From the NCBI RefSeq assembly GCF_020515695.1, contig NZ_JAIWJA010000005.1, positions 471,316 through 535,315 of the forward strand: DNA of 64,000 nt. Reading direction: 5' to 3'. The notes under the pieces are model-generated. The model did no database searches and had not been told where the DNA came from. It was given only the letters and a program-made list of their open reading frames with translations. This document shows positions 25,596-34,723 of this stretch, piece after piece. Each line of letters begins with the position of its first letter. Position 1 is the stretch's first letter. The stretch is from Pseudomonas sp. MWU16-30317. GTDB taxonomy: Bacteria; Pseudomonadota; Gammaproteobacteria; Pseudomonadales; Pseudomonadaceae. The translations under genes and the position numbers were made by a program.

Positions 25596-25860
25596 TGTGG
25601 GAGCAAGGCTGCAGGCCTCATCGCGGGCAAGCCTCGCTCCCACAGAGTTGCCCGCTCTTGAGGTGCATGCCTGTGAGAGCAAGGCTGCAGGCCTCATCGC
25701 GGGCAAGCCTCGCTCCCACAGAGTTGCCGCTCTTGAGGTGCATGCCTGTGGGAGCAAGGTTGCAGGCCTCATCGCGGGCAAGCCTCGCTCCCACAGAGTT
25801 GCCTGCTCTTGAGGTGCATGCCTGTGGGAGCAAGGCTTGCCCGCGATGAGGCCTGCAGGC
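25596..25860. repeat. Tandem array of 75-76-base REP-containing units
   Basis: GAGCAAGG recurs at 25601, 25677, 25752 and 25828 (spacing 76, 75, 76). Each of the first three units carries a REP palindrome (GTGGGAGCAAGG paired with CCTCGCTCCCAC) plus the spacer AGAGTTGCC and CTCTTGAGGTGCATGCCTG. The fourth is a final unit whose inner arm is inverted (GCTTGCCCGCGATGAGGCC). It fills the gap between uvrB and gltX. Confidence 0.9.
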
Positions 25861-25945
25861 TCGATGCAAGTCTTCATGTCTGGAGCCGTCCCCCCAACCC
25901 CTGCTAACATCCGCCCCCTTGATTCACACAGCTGCGGGACTTTCC

Positions 25946-27427
25946 ATGACCACCGTTCGTACGCGCATCGCGCCGTCGCCCACTGGCGACCCTCATGTCG
26001 GCACGGCGTATATCGCCCTGTTCAACTATTGCTTCGCCAAACAGCATGGCGGCGAATTCATCCTGCGCATCGAAGACACCGATCAACTGCGTTCGACCCG
26101 CGAGTCCGAGCAGCAGATCTTCGACGCCCTGCGCTGGCTGGGCATCGAGTGGAGCGAAGGTCCGGACGTCGGCGGCCCGCACGGCCCATACCGGCAGAGC
26201 GAGCGGGGCGATATCTACCAGCAGTACGCCCAGCAACTGGTCGATCTCGGTCATGCCTTCCCGTGCTTCTGCACCAGCGAAGAGCTGGACCAGATGCGCG
26301 CCGAACAACTGGCCCGCGGCGAGACCCCGCGCTACGACGGCCGTGCGTTGCTGCTGTCGGCTGAAGAAGTCGCCCGTCGTCTGGCTGCCGGCGAACCCCA
26401 TGTGATCCGCATGAAAGTGCCGACCGAAGGCATCTGCGTGGTCCCGGACATGCTGCGCGGCAACGTCGAGATCCCGTGGGATCGCATGGACATGCAAGTG
26501 CTGATGAAAACCGACGGCCTGCCCACCTACTTCCTCGCCAACGTGGTCGACGATCACCTGATGGGCATCACCCATGTGCTGCGTGGCGAAGAATGGCTGC
26601 CGTCGGCGCCCAAGCTGATGAAGCTTTACGAGTACTTCGGCTGGGAACAGCCGCAGTTGTGCTACATGCCGCTGCTGCGCAATCCGGACAAGAGCAAGCT
26701 GTCCAAGCGCAAGAACCCGACCTCGGTGACCTTCTACGAGCGCATGGGCTTCATGCCTGAAGCCATGCTCAACTACCTGGGGCGCATGGGCTGGTCGATG
26801 CCCGACGAGCGCGAGAAGTTCAGCCTGGCGGAGATGGTCGAGCATTTCGACCTGTCACGCGTTTCCCTGGGCGGGCCGATCTTCGATATCGAGAAGCTGT
26901 CCTGGCTCAACGGCCAGTGGCTGCGTGAACTGCCGGTGCAGGAATTCGCCACACGGGTGCAGCAGTGGGCCTTCAACAGCGACTACATGATGAAGATCGC
27001 GCCCCATGTGCAGGGCAGGGTAGAGACCTTCAGCCAGATCGCACCGTTGGGCGGATTTTTCTTCGCGGGCGGCGTGAATCCGGATGTGAAGCTGTTTGAA
27101 AGCAAAAAACTCTCCGGGGACCAGGTACGGCAACTGATGCAGTTGATCCTGTGGAAGCTCGAAGCCTTGCGCCAGTGGGAAAAGGACCGTATCACCGGGA
27201 CTATCCAGGCGGTGGTCGACGCGCTGGAGTTCAAGCTGCGTGACGCGATGCCGCTGATGTTCGCCGCCATTACCGGCCAGGCCAGCTCGGTGTCGGTGCT
27301 CGATGCCATGGAAATCCTTGGGCCGGACCTGACCCGTTTCCGTCTGCGCCAAGCCTTGGACCTGCTGGGCGGCGTGTCGAAGAAAGAAAACAAGGAGTGG
27401 GAAAAGCTGCTGGCTACCCTCGGCTGA
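25946..27427 (+). CDS. gltX: Glutamyl-tRNA synthetase
   Basis: 493 residues from the ATG at 25946. Class I aminoacyl-tRNA synthetase: the HIGH-like motif is within PSPTGDPHVGTAY near residue 10 and the KMSKS-like motif is KLSKRKNP near 252; the LRIEDTDQLRS segment is typical of GluRS. The C-terminal helical anticodon-binding region is complete. It charges tRNA-Glu, two genes of which lie directly downstream. Confidence 0.97.
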   Translation: MTTVRTRIAPSPTGDPHVGTAYIALFNYCFAKQHGGEFILRIEDTDQLRSTRESEQQIFDALRWLGIEWSEGPDVGGPHGPYRQSERGDIYQQYAQQLVDLGHAFPCFCTSEELDQMRAEQLARGETPRYDGRALLLSAEEVARRLAAGEPHVIRMKVPTEGICVVPDMLRGNVEIPWDRMDMQVLMKTDGLPTYFLANVVDDHLMGITHVLRGEEWLPSAPKLMKLYEYFGWEQPQLCYMPLLRNPDKSKLSKRKNPTSVTFYERMGFMPEAMLNYLGRMGWSMPDEREKFSLAEMVEHFDLSRVSLGGPIFDIEKLSWLNGQWLRELPVQEFATRVQQWAFNSDYMMKIAPHVQGRVETFSQIAPLGGFFFAGGVNPDVKLFESKKLSGDQVRQLMQLILWKLEALRQWEKDRITGTIQAVVDALEFKLRDAMPLMFAAITGQASSVSVLDAMEILGPDLTRFRLRQALDLLGGVSKKENKEWEKLLATLG

Positions 27428-27435
27428 TCCAGTGA

Positions 27436-27468
27436 CCTGCGGGAGTGTGCAGAGCCCACTCCCGCAGG
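27436..27468 (+). terminator. Hairpin downstream of gltX
   Basis: CCTGCGGGAGTG and CACTCCCGCAGG form a twelve-pair stem with a nine-base loop. No T run follows, so termination is likely but not certain. Confidence 0.55.
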
Positions 27469-27587
27469 GGGAATCCGGTAAGTCACTGTTATCGCGGTAA
27501 ATTGTTTTGAGATTTTTTCAAAATAAGTTTGACAGCGTTGCGGTCCGCACTTAATATGCGCCCCGTCCACACAGCATCACACTGTTT

Positions 27588-27663
<76 letters not shown>

Positions 27664-27733
27664 ATTTCCAGGTGTAACGTTGAAGTTTGACTTTACGCCG
27701 ATCAGTCTCACACTGATCATTGGTAGAAGGTAT

Positions 27734-27809
27734 GTCCCCTTCGTCTAGTGGCCTAGGACACCGCCCTTTCACGGCGGTAACAGGGGTTCGAGTCCCCTAG
27801 GGGACGCCA
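27734..27809 (+). tRNA. tRNA-Glu (anticodon TTC), copy 1
   Basis: The 76-base cloverleaf starts GTCCCCTTCGTCTAG; the anticodon stem-loop is CCGCC CTTTCAC GGCGG. CCA is encoded. Identical to copy 2. Confidence 0.97.
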
Positions 27810-27862
27810 GTTGTAAAAGGATGAAGCGTGAAGGCTTCATCCCGCCGCAGGGCGATAAATTC

Positions 27863-27938
<76 letters not shown>

Positions 27939-27980
27939 ATTTGCCAGGGTTCGCGTCAGCGGATCTGCATGAAGGTTTGC

Positions 27981-28056
27981 GTCCCCTTCGTCTAGTGGCC
28001 TAGGACACCGCCCTTTCACGGCGGTAACAGGGGTTCGAGTCCCCTAGGGGACGCCA
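27981..28056 (+). tRNA. tRNA-Glu (anticodon TTC), copy 2
   Basis: A repeat of copy 1; the last tRNA of the tandem, followed by a terminator. Confidence 0.97.
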
Positions 28057-28078
28057 CGATTTCCCGCTCTGCGGGACC

Positions 28079-28116
28079 AAGGCTCATTCGATTATTGAAT
28101 GGGCCTTTTGTTTTTT
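28079..28116 (+). terminator. Terminator of the Ala-Glu tRNA tandem
   Basis: AAGGCTCATTC pairs with GAATGGGCCTT (one G-T pair) around a seven-base loop, followed by TTGTTTTTT. Confidence 0.85.
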
Positions 28117-28190
28117 CTGGCGGAGCAAAAACCGTCATCCCTGATTCGCTACACTGCGCCCTTGTCGACCACAGCCAAGTGAGAGCCGCG

Positions 28191-28625
28191 ATGAATTGGG
28201 ATCTGCCCACACCCTTTACGATCGAACTGAGCGTCGGCGCTGACGATATCGACGGCCTCGGGCACGCCAACAACGCCGTGTACGTCAGTTGGCTGGAGCG
28301 CGGCGCCTGGCGCCATTCCCAGCACCTGGGGCTGGATCTGGTCGCCTATCGACGCCTCGATCGCGCCATGGCCGTGGTCCGGCACGAGATCGATTACCTG
28401 GCCGCCGCCTATGAGGACGACCAACTCGTGCTGGCAACCTGGATCGTCGATTGGGATCAACGCCTGAAAATGCAACGACGTTTTCAGCTGACCCGCCCCA
28501 GTGACGGCGTGACGCTGCTGCGCGCGCAAACCACCTTCGTCTGCATCGAGTTGTCCACGGGCAAGCCCAAGCGCATGCCTGCCGAGTTTATCGAAGGCTA
28601 TGCGCCGGCTTTGCAATCCGCCTGA
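28191..28625 (+). CDS. Hotdog-fold acyl-CoA thioesterase (YbgC/FadM type)
   Basis: 144 residues from the ATG at 28191, the usual size of single-hotdog 4-hydroxybenzoyl-CoA-like thioesterases. The motif DIDGLGHANNAVYVSWLERG (about residues 20-40) contains the family's catalytic region, where an aspartate or its equivalent precedes GHxNN. It would hydrolyse acyl-CoA to free acid and CoA in the cytosol. It is monocistronic, between the tRNA terminator and a REP pair. Confidence 0.85.
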   Translation: MNWDLPTPFTIELSVGADDIDGLGHANNAVYVSWLERGAWRHSQHLGLDLVAYRRLDRAMAVVRHEIDYLAAAYEDDQLVLATWIVDWDQRLKMQRRFQLTRPSDGVTLLRAQTTFVCIELSTGKPKRMPAEFIEGYAPALQSA

Positions 28626-28650
28626 GCTGGAGTGATTCGTCGCCAATACC

Positions 28651-28739
28651 GGCCTCTTCGCGGGCAAGCCTTGCTCCTACAGTGCAAGCCGATCCTGAGT
28701 CCTAGACCTGTGCGAGCAAGGCTTGCCCGCGAAGAGGTC
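28651..28739. repeat. REP inverted pair
   Basis: GGCCTCTTCGCGGGCAAGCC with TTGCTCCTAC, and later GAGCAAGGCTTGCCCGCGAA followed by GAGG, are opposite arms about 30 bases apart, located between the thioesterase gene and dusC. Confidence 0.85.
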
Positions 28740-28801
28740 ACCAGCATCACTATAAAATTTCAGGCTACAATGCCGCGCCCATTTCCGAGACACCGTTCCC
28801 C

Positions 28802-29761
28802 ATGCAAATAGCCTTGGCGCCCATGGAAGGCCTGGTCGATGACATCATGCGCGACGTCCTTACCCGCGTCGGCGGGCTGGACTGGTGCGTGACCGAATTT
28901 ATTCGCGTCAACGACCGCCTGTTGCCGCCCAGTCAGTTCATCAAGTTCGGCCCCGAGTTGCAGCACGGCGCAAAAACCGCGTCGGGCGTGCCGCTGCGTG
29001 TGCAATTGCTGGGCTCCGATCCGGTGCTGCTGGGCGAGAACGCCGCACTGGCCTGCGAGCTGGGGGCGCCGGCCATCGACCTGAACTTCGGCTGCCCAGC
29101 CAAGACCGTCAACAAATCCCGCGGCGGCGCGGTGCTGCTCAAGGAGCCGGAGCTGCTGCACGCGATCCTGCGCGAAGTGCGCCGCGCCACCCCGGCGCAT
29201 ATCCCGGTGACCGCCAAGATGCGCCTGGGTTTCGACAGTCCGGATGTCGCCCTGGTATGTGCCACGGCGCTGGCCGAAGGCGGCGCCGAACAGATCGTCG
29301 TGCACGCGCGCACCAAGGTCGAAGGCTACAAGCCGCCGGCACATTGGGAGTGGGTGGCCAAGGTGCAGGAAGTGGTCAAGGTGCCGGTATTCGCCAATGG
29401 CGACATCTGGACAGTCGACGATTGGCGCCGCTGCCGTGAAGTCAGCGGCGCCAAGGACTTCATGCTTGGCCGAGGCCTGGTGTCGCGCCCTGATCTGGCT
29501 CGGCAGATCGTCGCCGCCGCCCAGGGCATCGAGCTGCCGGACATGACCTGGTCGCAGCTGTTGCCGTTGATCCAGGACTTCTGGCTGCAAGCGGTGGCCC
29601 AGCTCACGCCGCGTCAGGCACCGGGGCGGCTCAAGCAGTGGCTGGCGATGTTGACCCGCACCTACCCCGAGGCGGTGGCGATGTTCGACGTGCTGCGCCG
29701 CGAAACCGAATTGACCCACATCGATCGATTGGTTGGTGTCGAGCGCAGCGCCGCAGCCTGA
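28802..29761 (+). CDS. dusC: tRNA-dihydrouridine(16) synthase DusC
   Basis: 319 residues. TIM-barrel FMN enzyme: the N-terminal ALAPMEGLVDDIMRDVLTRV, the NFGCPAKTVNKSRGGA segment with the catalytic cysteine, and the HARTKVEGYKPPAHWEW and FANGDIWTVDDW segments fit the DusC branch. It reduces uridine 16 in the D loop of tRNAs using NADPH. The gene is monocistronic, with REP elements on both sides. Confidence 0.93.
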   Translation: MQIALAPMEGLVDDIMRDVLTRVGGLDWCVTEFIRVNDRLLPPSQFIKFGPELQHGAKTASGVPLRVQLLGSDPVLLGENAALACELGAPAIDLNFGCPAKTVNKSRGGAVLLKEPELLHAILREVRRATPAHIPVTAKMRLGFDSPDVALVCATALAEGGAEQIVVHARTKVEGYKPPAHWEWVAKVQEVVKVPVFANGDIWTVDDWRRCREVSGAKDFMLGRGLVSRPDLARQIVAAAQGIELPDMTWSQLLPLIQDFWLQAVAQLTPRQAPGRLKQWLAMLTRTYPEAVAMFDVLRRETELTHIDRLVGVERSAAA

Positions 29762-29810
29762 ACCGCGATTTCAGTGGTTTGGGCACCCTGGATGCGCTGG
29801 TGATGCGCAT

Positions 29811-29843
29811 GGCCCCCTCGCGAGCAGGCTCTGCTCCCACAGG
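29811..29843. repeat. REP unit
   Basis: A single REP palindrome, CCCCCTCGCGAGCAGGCTC then TGCTCCCACAGG, lies between the convergent dusC and PAS-GGDEF-EAL genes. Confidence 0.75.
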
Positions 29844-29861
29844 TGGCTCTTGCGGCAACAC

Positions 29862-32204
29862 TCAACTCTCGGCCAGCAACATCTCGCGAAATGCCCGCAG
29901 CGACAGCGGCTGGCTATGCAGATAACCCTGATACAAGTGGCACCCCAGCCCCTGCAGGAACTCCAGTTGATGCGACGCCTCGACGCCCTCGGCGATGACC
30001 GTCAGTTCAAGGCTATGGGCCATGGCGACGATGGCGCGGACGATTTCCGCATCGTTGGGGTCATCTGCCGCATCGCGCACGAAGGACTGATCGATCTTCA
30101 AGGCATCCACCGGCAGGCGCTTGAGGTAAGTCAGTGAGGAATAGCCGGTGCCGAAGTCGTCCATCGCAAAACTTACCCCCAGCTTCTTGAGGGCATGCAT
30201 CTTGGCGATGGTGTCGTCCAGATCCTGAATCACGATGCCTTCGGTAATCTCCAGCTTCAGCACGCGACAGGGCACGGCATGGGTGCTCAGGCTCAGCAGC
30301 ACCCGCTCGACGAAGTCATTCTGGCGAAACTGTCGCGGGCTGATATTCACGCACAGGCTGAAGGTGGCGGGGTCGATCAAGCCTTCCTGCAGCAATAGCG
30401 CAGCGGCGCGACAGGCTTCCTCGAGGATCCAGCTGCCGACCTCGAGAATCATCCCGCTTTCTTCCAGCACCTGGATGAACAGCACCGGCGGCTGCATGCC
30501 CAGTTCCGGATGGAGCCAGCGCAGCAGTACCTCGGCGCCGACGATGCGCTCGCAACGGGCATCCACCTGCGGCTGAAAATTGAGCTGCAGCTCGTTGCGG
30601 GCCAGGGCCATGCGCAGGTCGTTCTCCATGCGCAGGCGTTCGACGGCGGCTTTCTGCATCGAGCTGTGAAACAGCTGCGTGGTGTTGCGCCCGGCATCCT
30701 TGGCCCGATACAGGGCGATGTCGGCCCGTTTGAGCACGTCTGCCGGGGTCGAGCCATGATCAGGGATCAAGGCGATGCCGATGCTCGGGGTCACCTGCAG
30801 CCGATGGCTGTCCAGCGACATCGGTTGCGCCAGCAGTTGGCGAAATTCGTCGGCGGTACGGCGCACCTGTGCGGTAACCTCGCGGCGCGTGCCCTTGAGG
30901 CCCGTGATCAGCACTACGAACTCGTCGCCGCCCAGGCGCGCCACGGTATCCTCCATGTGCACCGAAGCCTCGAGGCGAGCGGTGACGATTTTCAGCACCG
31001 AGTCACCGACCGGGTGGCCCAGCGAATCGTTGATGTGCTTGAAGTTGTCGAGGTCGAGGAACAGCAGGGCGCCGCGCTGATTGAGCTGCTTGAGTTGGCC
31101 GATGTGATAGCTCAGGCGTTCCATCAGCATGGCGCGATTGGGCAGGTTGGTGAGTGAGTCGTGATACGCCAGATGACGAATCTGCGCCTGGGCGTTGCGC
31201 AACTGGCTGACATCGCGGGACGTGCTCAGCAGGCAGGGCTTTTCATCGAGAATGATGGTTTCGACCGACACCTCGACGGTGATCAGTTGCCCCTGGCGCG
31301 TGCGCCCAAGCATTTCATGGTGCAGCACGCGGCCGCTGTCCTCGACAGCGATGATCAGCCGTTCGTACTGCCGTTCGTCGGCCCAGATCGGTACATCGTC
31401 CACTCTGCGCCCCAGCACATCCTCGGCGCGATAGCCGGTCAAGCGGCAAAACCCGTCGTTCACCTCCAGGTAGCGGCCATTGGCCTTGTTGATGATGGTG
31501 ATGGCGTCGGGGCTGGAGTGAAAGGCCTTGGCGAATTTCTCTTCGCTGGCTTTCAAGGCGGCTTCGGCCCGTTGTTGCTTGGTCACGTCGCGCAAGGTAG
31601 TGACCAGGCACGAGTAGCCGCCGACACGGATCATGCTGCTCGACACCAGGCAGGTGAGGGCGCGGCCATAGCGGCTGTGCACGGTGATGGTCAGTTGATC
31701 GAGCGACTGGTCGCGCATGAACTGCTGCATGCGCTGCTCGTGGACGTCGTCGTTGGCCCAGAAGCCCGCTTCACGGGCGGTATGGCCAATGATCTGTTTG
31801 GTCGTCCAGCCGAAGGTCTGGGTGAATTTGGAGTTGATCTCGATGAACACCCCGTCGCTCAGGCGGGTCACGCAGATCGGATCCGGGCAGGCCTGGAACA
31901 GGCTCGAGAACTTCTCTTCGGAGTGCACCAGGCGCTGTTCACGTTCAATTTGCTGGCTGATGCTCGACAGATTGCCGACCACGTGTCGATTGGCACCGTC
32001 GGCATCCTGATAGCTCACGCTACGCTCGCGAATACGGGTGTCGATGATCTGCCCGCTGTCCAGGTCCCAATGCCAGCTCAAGGGCTGCGGTGCCGGGCGG
32101 TCGATTATCGTGGCGATATCGTGCTCGCCGCGCGCCTTTCGCTCCAGCAGGCTGGGGGCGTCGGCGTCGCAAGTGTCGACGAATGGAAAGAGAGGTGTGG
32201 GCAT
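29862..32204 (-). CDS. PAS-GGDEF-EAL cyclic-di-GMP turnover protein
   Basis: 780 residues without a transmembrane segment. At least three PAS modules occupy about residues 30-340, including FQACPDPICVTRLSDG and FHSSPDAITIINKANGRYL. The GGDEF domain has an intact ARLGGDEFVVLI. The inhibitory RxxD site reads HMED, so the first arginine is missing. The EAL domain has EVLLRW in place of EALLRW with the glutamate kept, plus DDFGTGYSSL and LKIDQSFV, so phosphodiesterase activity is plausible. It probably senses a cytosolic signal through PAS and makes or degrades c-di-GMP. Which activity dominates is not decidable here. Confidence 0.9.
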   Translation of the reverse strand: MPTPLFPFVDTCDADAPSLLERKARGEHDIATIIDRPAPQPLSWHWDLDSGQIIDTRIRERSVSYQDADGANRHVVGNLSSISQQIEREQRLVHSEEKFSSLFQACPDPICVTRLSDGVFIEINSKFTQTFGWTTKQIIGHTAREAGFWANDDVHEQRMQQFMRDQSLDQLTITVHSRYGRALTCLVSSSMIRVGGYSCLVTTLRDVTKQQRAEAALKASEEKFAKAFHSSPDAITIINKANGRYLEVNDGFCRLTGYRAEDVLGRRVDDVPIWADERQYERLIIAVEDSGRVLHHEMLGRTRQGQLITVEVSVETIILDEKPCLLSTSRDVSQLRNAQAQIRHLAYHDSLTNLPNRAMLMERLSYHIGQLKQLNQRGALLFLDLDNFKHINDSLGHPVGDSVLKIVTARLEASVHMEDTVARLGGDEFVVLITGLKGTRREVTAQVRRTADEFRQLLAQPMSLDSHRLQVTPSIGIALIPDHGSTPADVLKRADIALYRAKDAGRNTTQLFHSSMQKAAVERLRMENDLRMALARNELQLNFQPQVDARCERIVGAEVLLRWLHPELGMQPPVLFIQVLEESGMILEVGSWILEEACRAAALLLQEGLIDPATFSLCVNISPRQFRQNDFVERVLLSLSTHAVPCRVLKLEITEGIVIQDLDDTIAKMHALKKLGVSFAMDDFGTGYSSLTYLKRLPVDALKIDQSFVRDAADDPNDAEIVRAIVAMAHSLELTVIAEGVEASHQLEFLQGLGCHLYQGYLHSQPLSLRAFREMLLAES

Positions 32205-32267
32205 CGATCGCGAACCTTATTGCTGCCAGTTGCCTGCGCATGAAACCTCAAGTCATGCTTTTCCCAT

Positions 32268-33158
32268 TCAAGCCGGGGCGGCGTCAAGTACCACTTCGGC
32301 ATCAAGTAGCGCCATGAACGCCCGAGCCGCGTTGGAGAGCGTTCGTTCGGTGTGCAGGATGTAGCCTAGCTGGCGGCGCAGCTGCATGTCGGGTAAGTGA
32401 ATGGCGGCGACCTGCTCGTCGAGCATGGTGCGCGGCAGGACGCTCCAGGCCAACCCGATGGATACCATCATCTTGATGGTTTCGAGGTAATTGGTGCTCA
32501 TCGATATGTTCGGTGTCAGGCCCTGCGCCTCGAAATGCCGACGCACGATATGGTGGGTGAAGGTGTTGGTGCCAGGGAATACCGCGGGGTGCCGGGCGAT
32601 CTCCTCGAGGCTGACCTGGGGCTGGGTCGCCAACTGATGCTCGGCCGAGACCACGAAGTCCAGCGGGTCGTCCCACACCGGGATAGCCTTTACCAGGGGG
32701 TGCGGGTCCGGGGCGAGGGTGATGACCGCCAGCTCCGCGCGGCCGTGAAGGATTTCCTCGTAAGCGGTCTCGGAGTCGAGAAACTGGATGTCCAGGGCCA
32801 CCGCCGGATACCGCCGGGTAAAAGCCCGCAGGACTGGGGGCAGGCGATGCAGGCCGATGTGATGGCTAGTGGCGAGGGTCAGGCGGCCGCTGACTTCGCC
32901 GGTCAGGTTGGTCAGTGCGCGGCGGGTGTCGTCCAGTACATTGAGGATCTGGTAGGCGCGGGGCAACAGGGCGCGCCCGGCCTCCGTCAGGCTGACTTCG
33001 CGCCCAAGCCGGTCGAACAGGCGTACATTGAGTTGCTGTTCGAGGCTGGCGATGCGTTTGCTGACGGCCGGTTGGGTCAGATGCAGACGTTCCCCGGCGC
33101 CGGAGAAGCTGCCGTACTCGGCGATGGCGATGAAGGCATTTAGATTGGCGAAGTCCAC
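32268..33158 (-). CDS. LysR-type regulator divergent from leuC
   Basis: 296 residues from a GTG at 33158 with AAGGA ten bases upstream. The open frame extends further, but the extra 30 residues (ACGVDGKRLDWITQIHNF) are not LysR-like. The HTH is FIAIAEYGSFSGAGERLHLT, QPAVSKRIASLEQQL; the effector domain is complete. Divergent placement next to leuCDB is conserved in pseudomonads, so control of leucine genes is likely, but the effector is unknown. Its start and the leuC start are about 130 bases apart. Confidence 0.88.
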   Translation of the reverse strand: MDFANLNAFIAIAEYGSFSGAGERLHLTQPAVSKRIASLEQQLNVRLFDRLGREVSLTEAGRALLPRAYQILNVLDDTRRALTNLTGEVSGRLTLATSHHIGLHRLPPVLRAFTRRYPAVALDIQFLDSETAYEEILHGRAELAVITLAPDPHPLVKAIPVWDDPLDFVVSAEHQLATQPQVSLEEIARHPAVFPGTNTFTHHIVRRHFEAQGLTPNISMSTNYLETIKMMVSIGLAWSVLPRTMLDEQVAAIHLPDMQLRRQLGYILHTERTLSNAARAFMALLDAEVVLDAAPA

Positions 33159-33289
33159 CGGCTCGAATTCCTTTTGGTTATCCAAAGCATAAAAATTATG
33201 AATTTGAGTTATCCAATCTAACCTCTTACCATCTACCCCACAAGCCAAGTGGTTATTGGCGCAGAAAGAAGCTGATGAGGAACCGTCTG

Positions 33290-34723
33290 ATGGCTGGCAA
33301 AACGCTCTACGACAAGCTCTGGGATTCGCACTTGGTCAAACAGCGCGACGATGGCTCGGCGCTGATTTATATCGATCGTCACATCATTCACGAAGTGACC
33401 TCGCCGCAGGCCTTCGAAGGCCTGCGCCTGGCCGGGCGCAAGCCCTGGCGCATCGACGCCAACATCGCCACGCCGGACCACAACGTGCCGACCACACCGG
33501 AGCGCAAGGGCGGAATCGAAGCCATCGCCGACCAGGTTTCGCGCCTGCAAGTGCAGACCCTCGACGACAACTGCGACGAATACGGCATCACCGAATTCAA
33601 GATGAACGACGTGCGCCAAGGCATCGTCCATGTCATCAGCCCGGAGCAGGGCGCGACCTTGCCGGGCATGACGGTGGTCTGCGGTGACTCGCATACCTCG
33701 ACCCACGGCGCCTTCGGGGCCCTGGCCCACGGCATCGGCACTTCCGAGGTCGAGCACGTGCTTGCCACCCAGTGCCTGGTCGCCAAGAAGATGAAAAACA
33801 TGCTGGTCAGCGTCGAAGGCCAATTGCCGGCCGGCGTGACCGCCAAAGACATCGTCCTGGCCGTGATCGGCAAGATTGGCACCGCTGGCGGTAACGGCCA
33901 TGCCATCGAGTTCGCCGGCAGCGCCATCCGCGACCTGTCGGTCGAAGGCCGCATGACCATCTGCAACATGTCCATCGAAGCCGGCGCCCGTGTGGGCCTG
34001 GTGGCGGCGGACGAAAAAACCGTGGCCTACGTCGAAGGCCGTCCGTTCGCGCCCAAGGGCGAGGACTGGACCAAGGCAGTAGAAGCCTGGAAAGACCTGG
34101 TTACCGACGCCGATGCAGTGTTCGACACCGTGGTCGAACTCGACGCTGCGCAGATCAAGCCGCAAGTCAGCTGGGGTACTTCGCCCGAGATGGTCCTGGC
34201 TGTCGATCAGAACGTGCCGGACCCAGCCCAGGAGCGTGATCTGATCAAGCGTGGCTCCATCGAGCGCGCCCTCAAATACATGGGCCTGACCGCCAATCAG
34301 GCGATCACCGATATCCAGCTCGATCGCGTGTTCATCGGCTCGTGCACCAACTCGCGCATCGAAGACCTGCGCGCCGCCGCCGAGATCGCCAAGGGCCGCA
34401 AGGTCGCCGCGACCATCAAGCAGGCCATCGTGGTGCCCGGCTCGGGCCTGGTGAAAGCCCAGGCCGAAAAAGAAGGCCTGGACAAGATCTTCGTCGAAGC
34501 CGGTTTCGAATGGCGTGAACCTGGCTGCTCGATGTGCCTGGCAATGAACCCTGACCGCCTGGAGTCGGGCGAGCATTGTGCATCGACCAGCAACCGCAAC
34601 TTCGAAGGCCGTCAGGGCGCCGGTGGCCGTACCCACCTGGTGAGCCCGGCCATGGCCGCCGCCGCTGCCGTCACCGGCCGCTTTATCGATGTGCGCGAAT
34701 TGACTCAGGGGAACGCAGCATGA
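33290..34723 (+). CDS. leuC: 3-isopropylmalate dehydratase large subunit
   Basis: 477 residues from the ATG at 33290 (GAGGAA upstream; an ATG five codons earlier is less likely). Aconitase superfamily: the [4Fe-4S] ligands appear in IGSCTNSRIEDL and the GCSMCLAMNPD segment, with the GDSHTSTHGAFGA loop earlier. With LeuD it isomerises 2- to 3-isopropylmalate in leucine synthesis. The stop overlaps the leuD start (ATGA). Confidence 0.97.
   Translation: MAGKTLYDKLWDSHLVKQRDDGSALIYIDRHIIHEVTSPQAFEGLRLAGRKPWRIDANIATPDHNVPTTPERKGGIEAIADQVSRLQVQTLDDNCDEYGITEFKMNDVRQGIVHVISPEQGATLPGMTVVCGDSHTSTHGAFGALAHGIGTSEVEHVLATQCLVAKKMKNMLVSVEGQLPAGVTAKDIVLAVIGKIGTAGGNGHAIEFAGSAIRDLSVEGRMTICNMSIEAGARVGLVAADEKTVAYVEGRPFAPKGEDWTKAVEAWKDLVTDADAVFDTVVELDAAQIKPQVSWGTSPEMVLAVDQNVPDPAQERDLIKRGSIERALKYMGLTANQAITDIQLDRVFIGSCTNSRIEDLRAAAEIAKGRKVAATIKQAIVVPGSGLVKAQAEKEGLDKIFVEAGFEWREPGCSMCLAMNPDRLESGEHCASTSNRNFEGRQGAGGRTHLVSPAMAAAAAVTGRFIDVRELTQGNAA

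Noticed and set aside
25595..25849. Open frames in the repeat array between uvrB and gltX
   Set aside because: They translate only REP units (repeats of KACPR- and ASLAPTELP-like words).
25596..25860. CRISPR array
   Set aside because: The 75-76-base period has near-identical spacers as well as repeats, each unit holds a REP palindrome, and no cas genes are near.
24507..25910. 467-codon minus-strand frame over uvrB and the repeat array
   Set aside because: Antisense to uvrB and translating REP repeats into recurring LWERGLPAMRPA-type peptides; not a gene.
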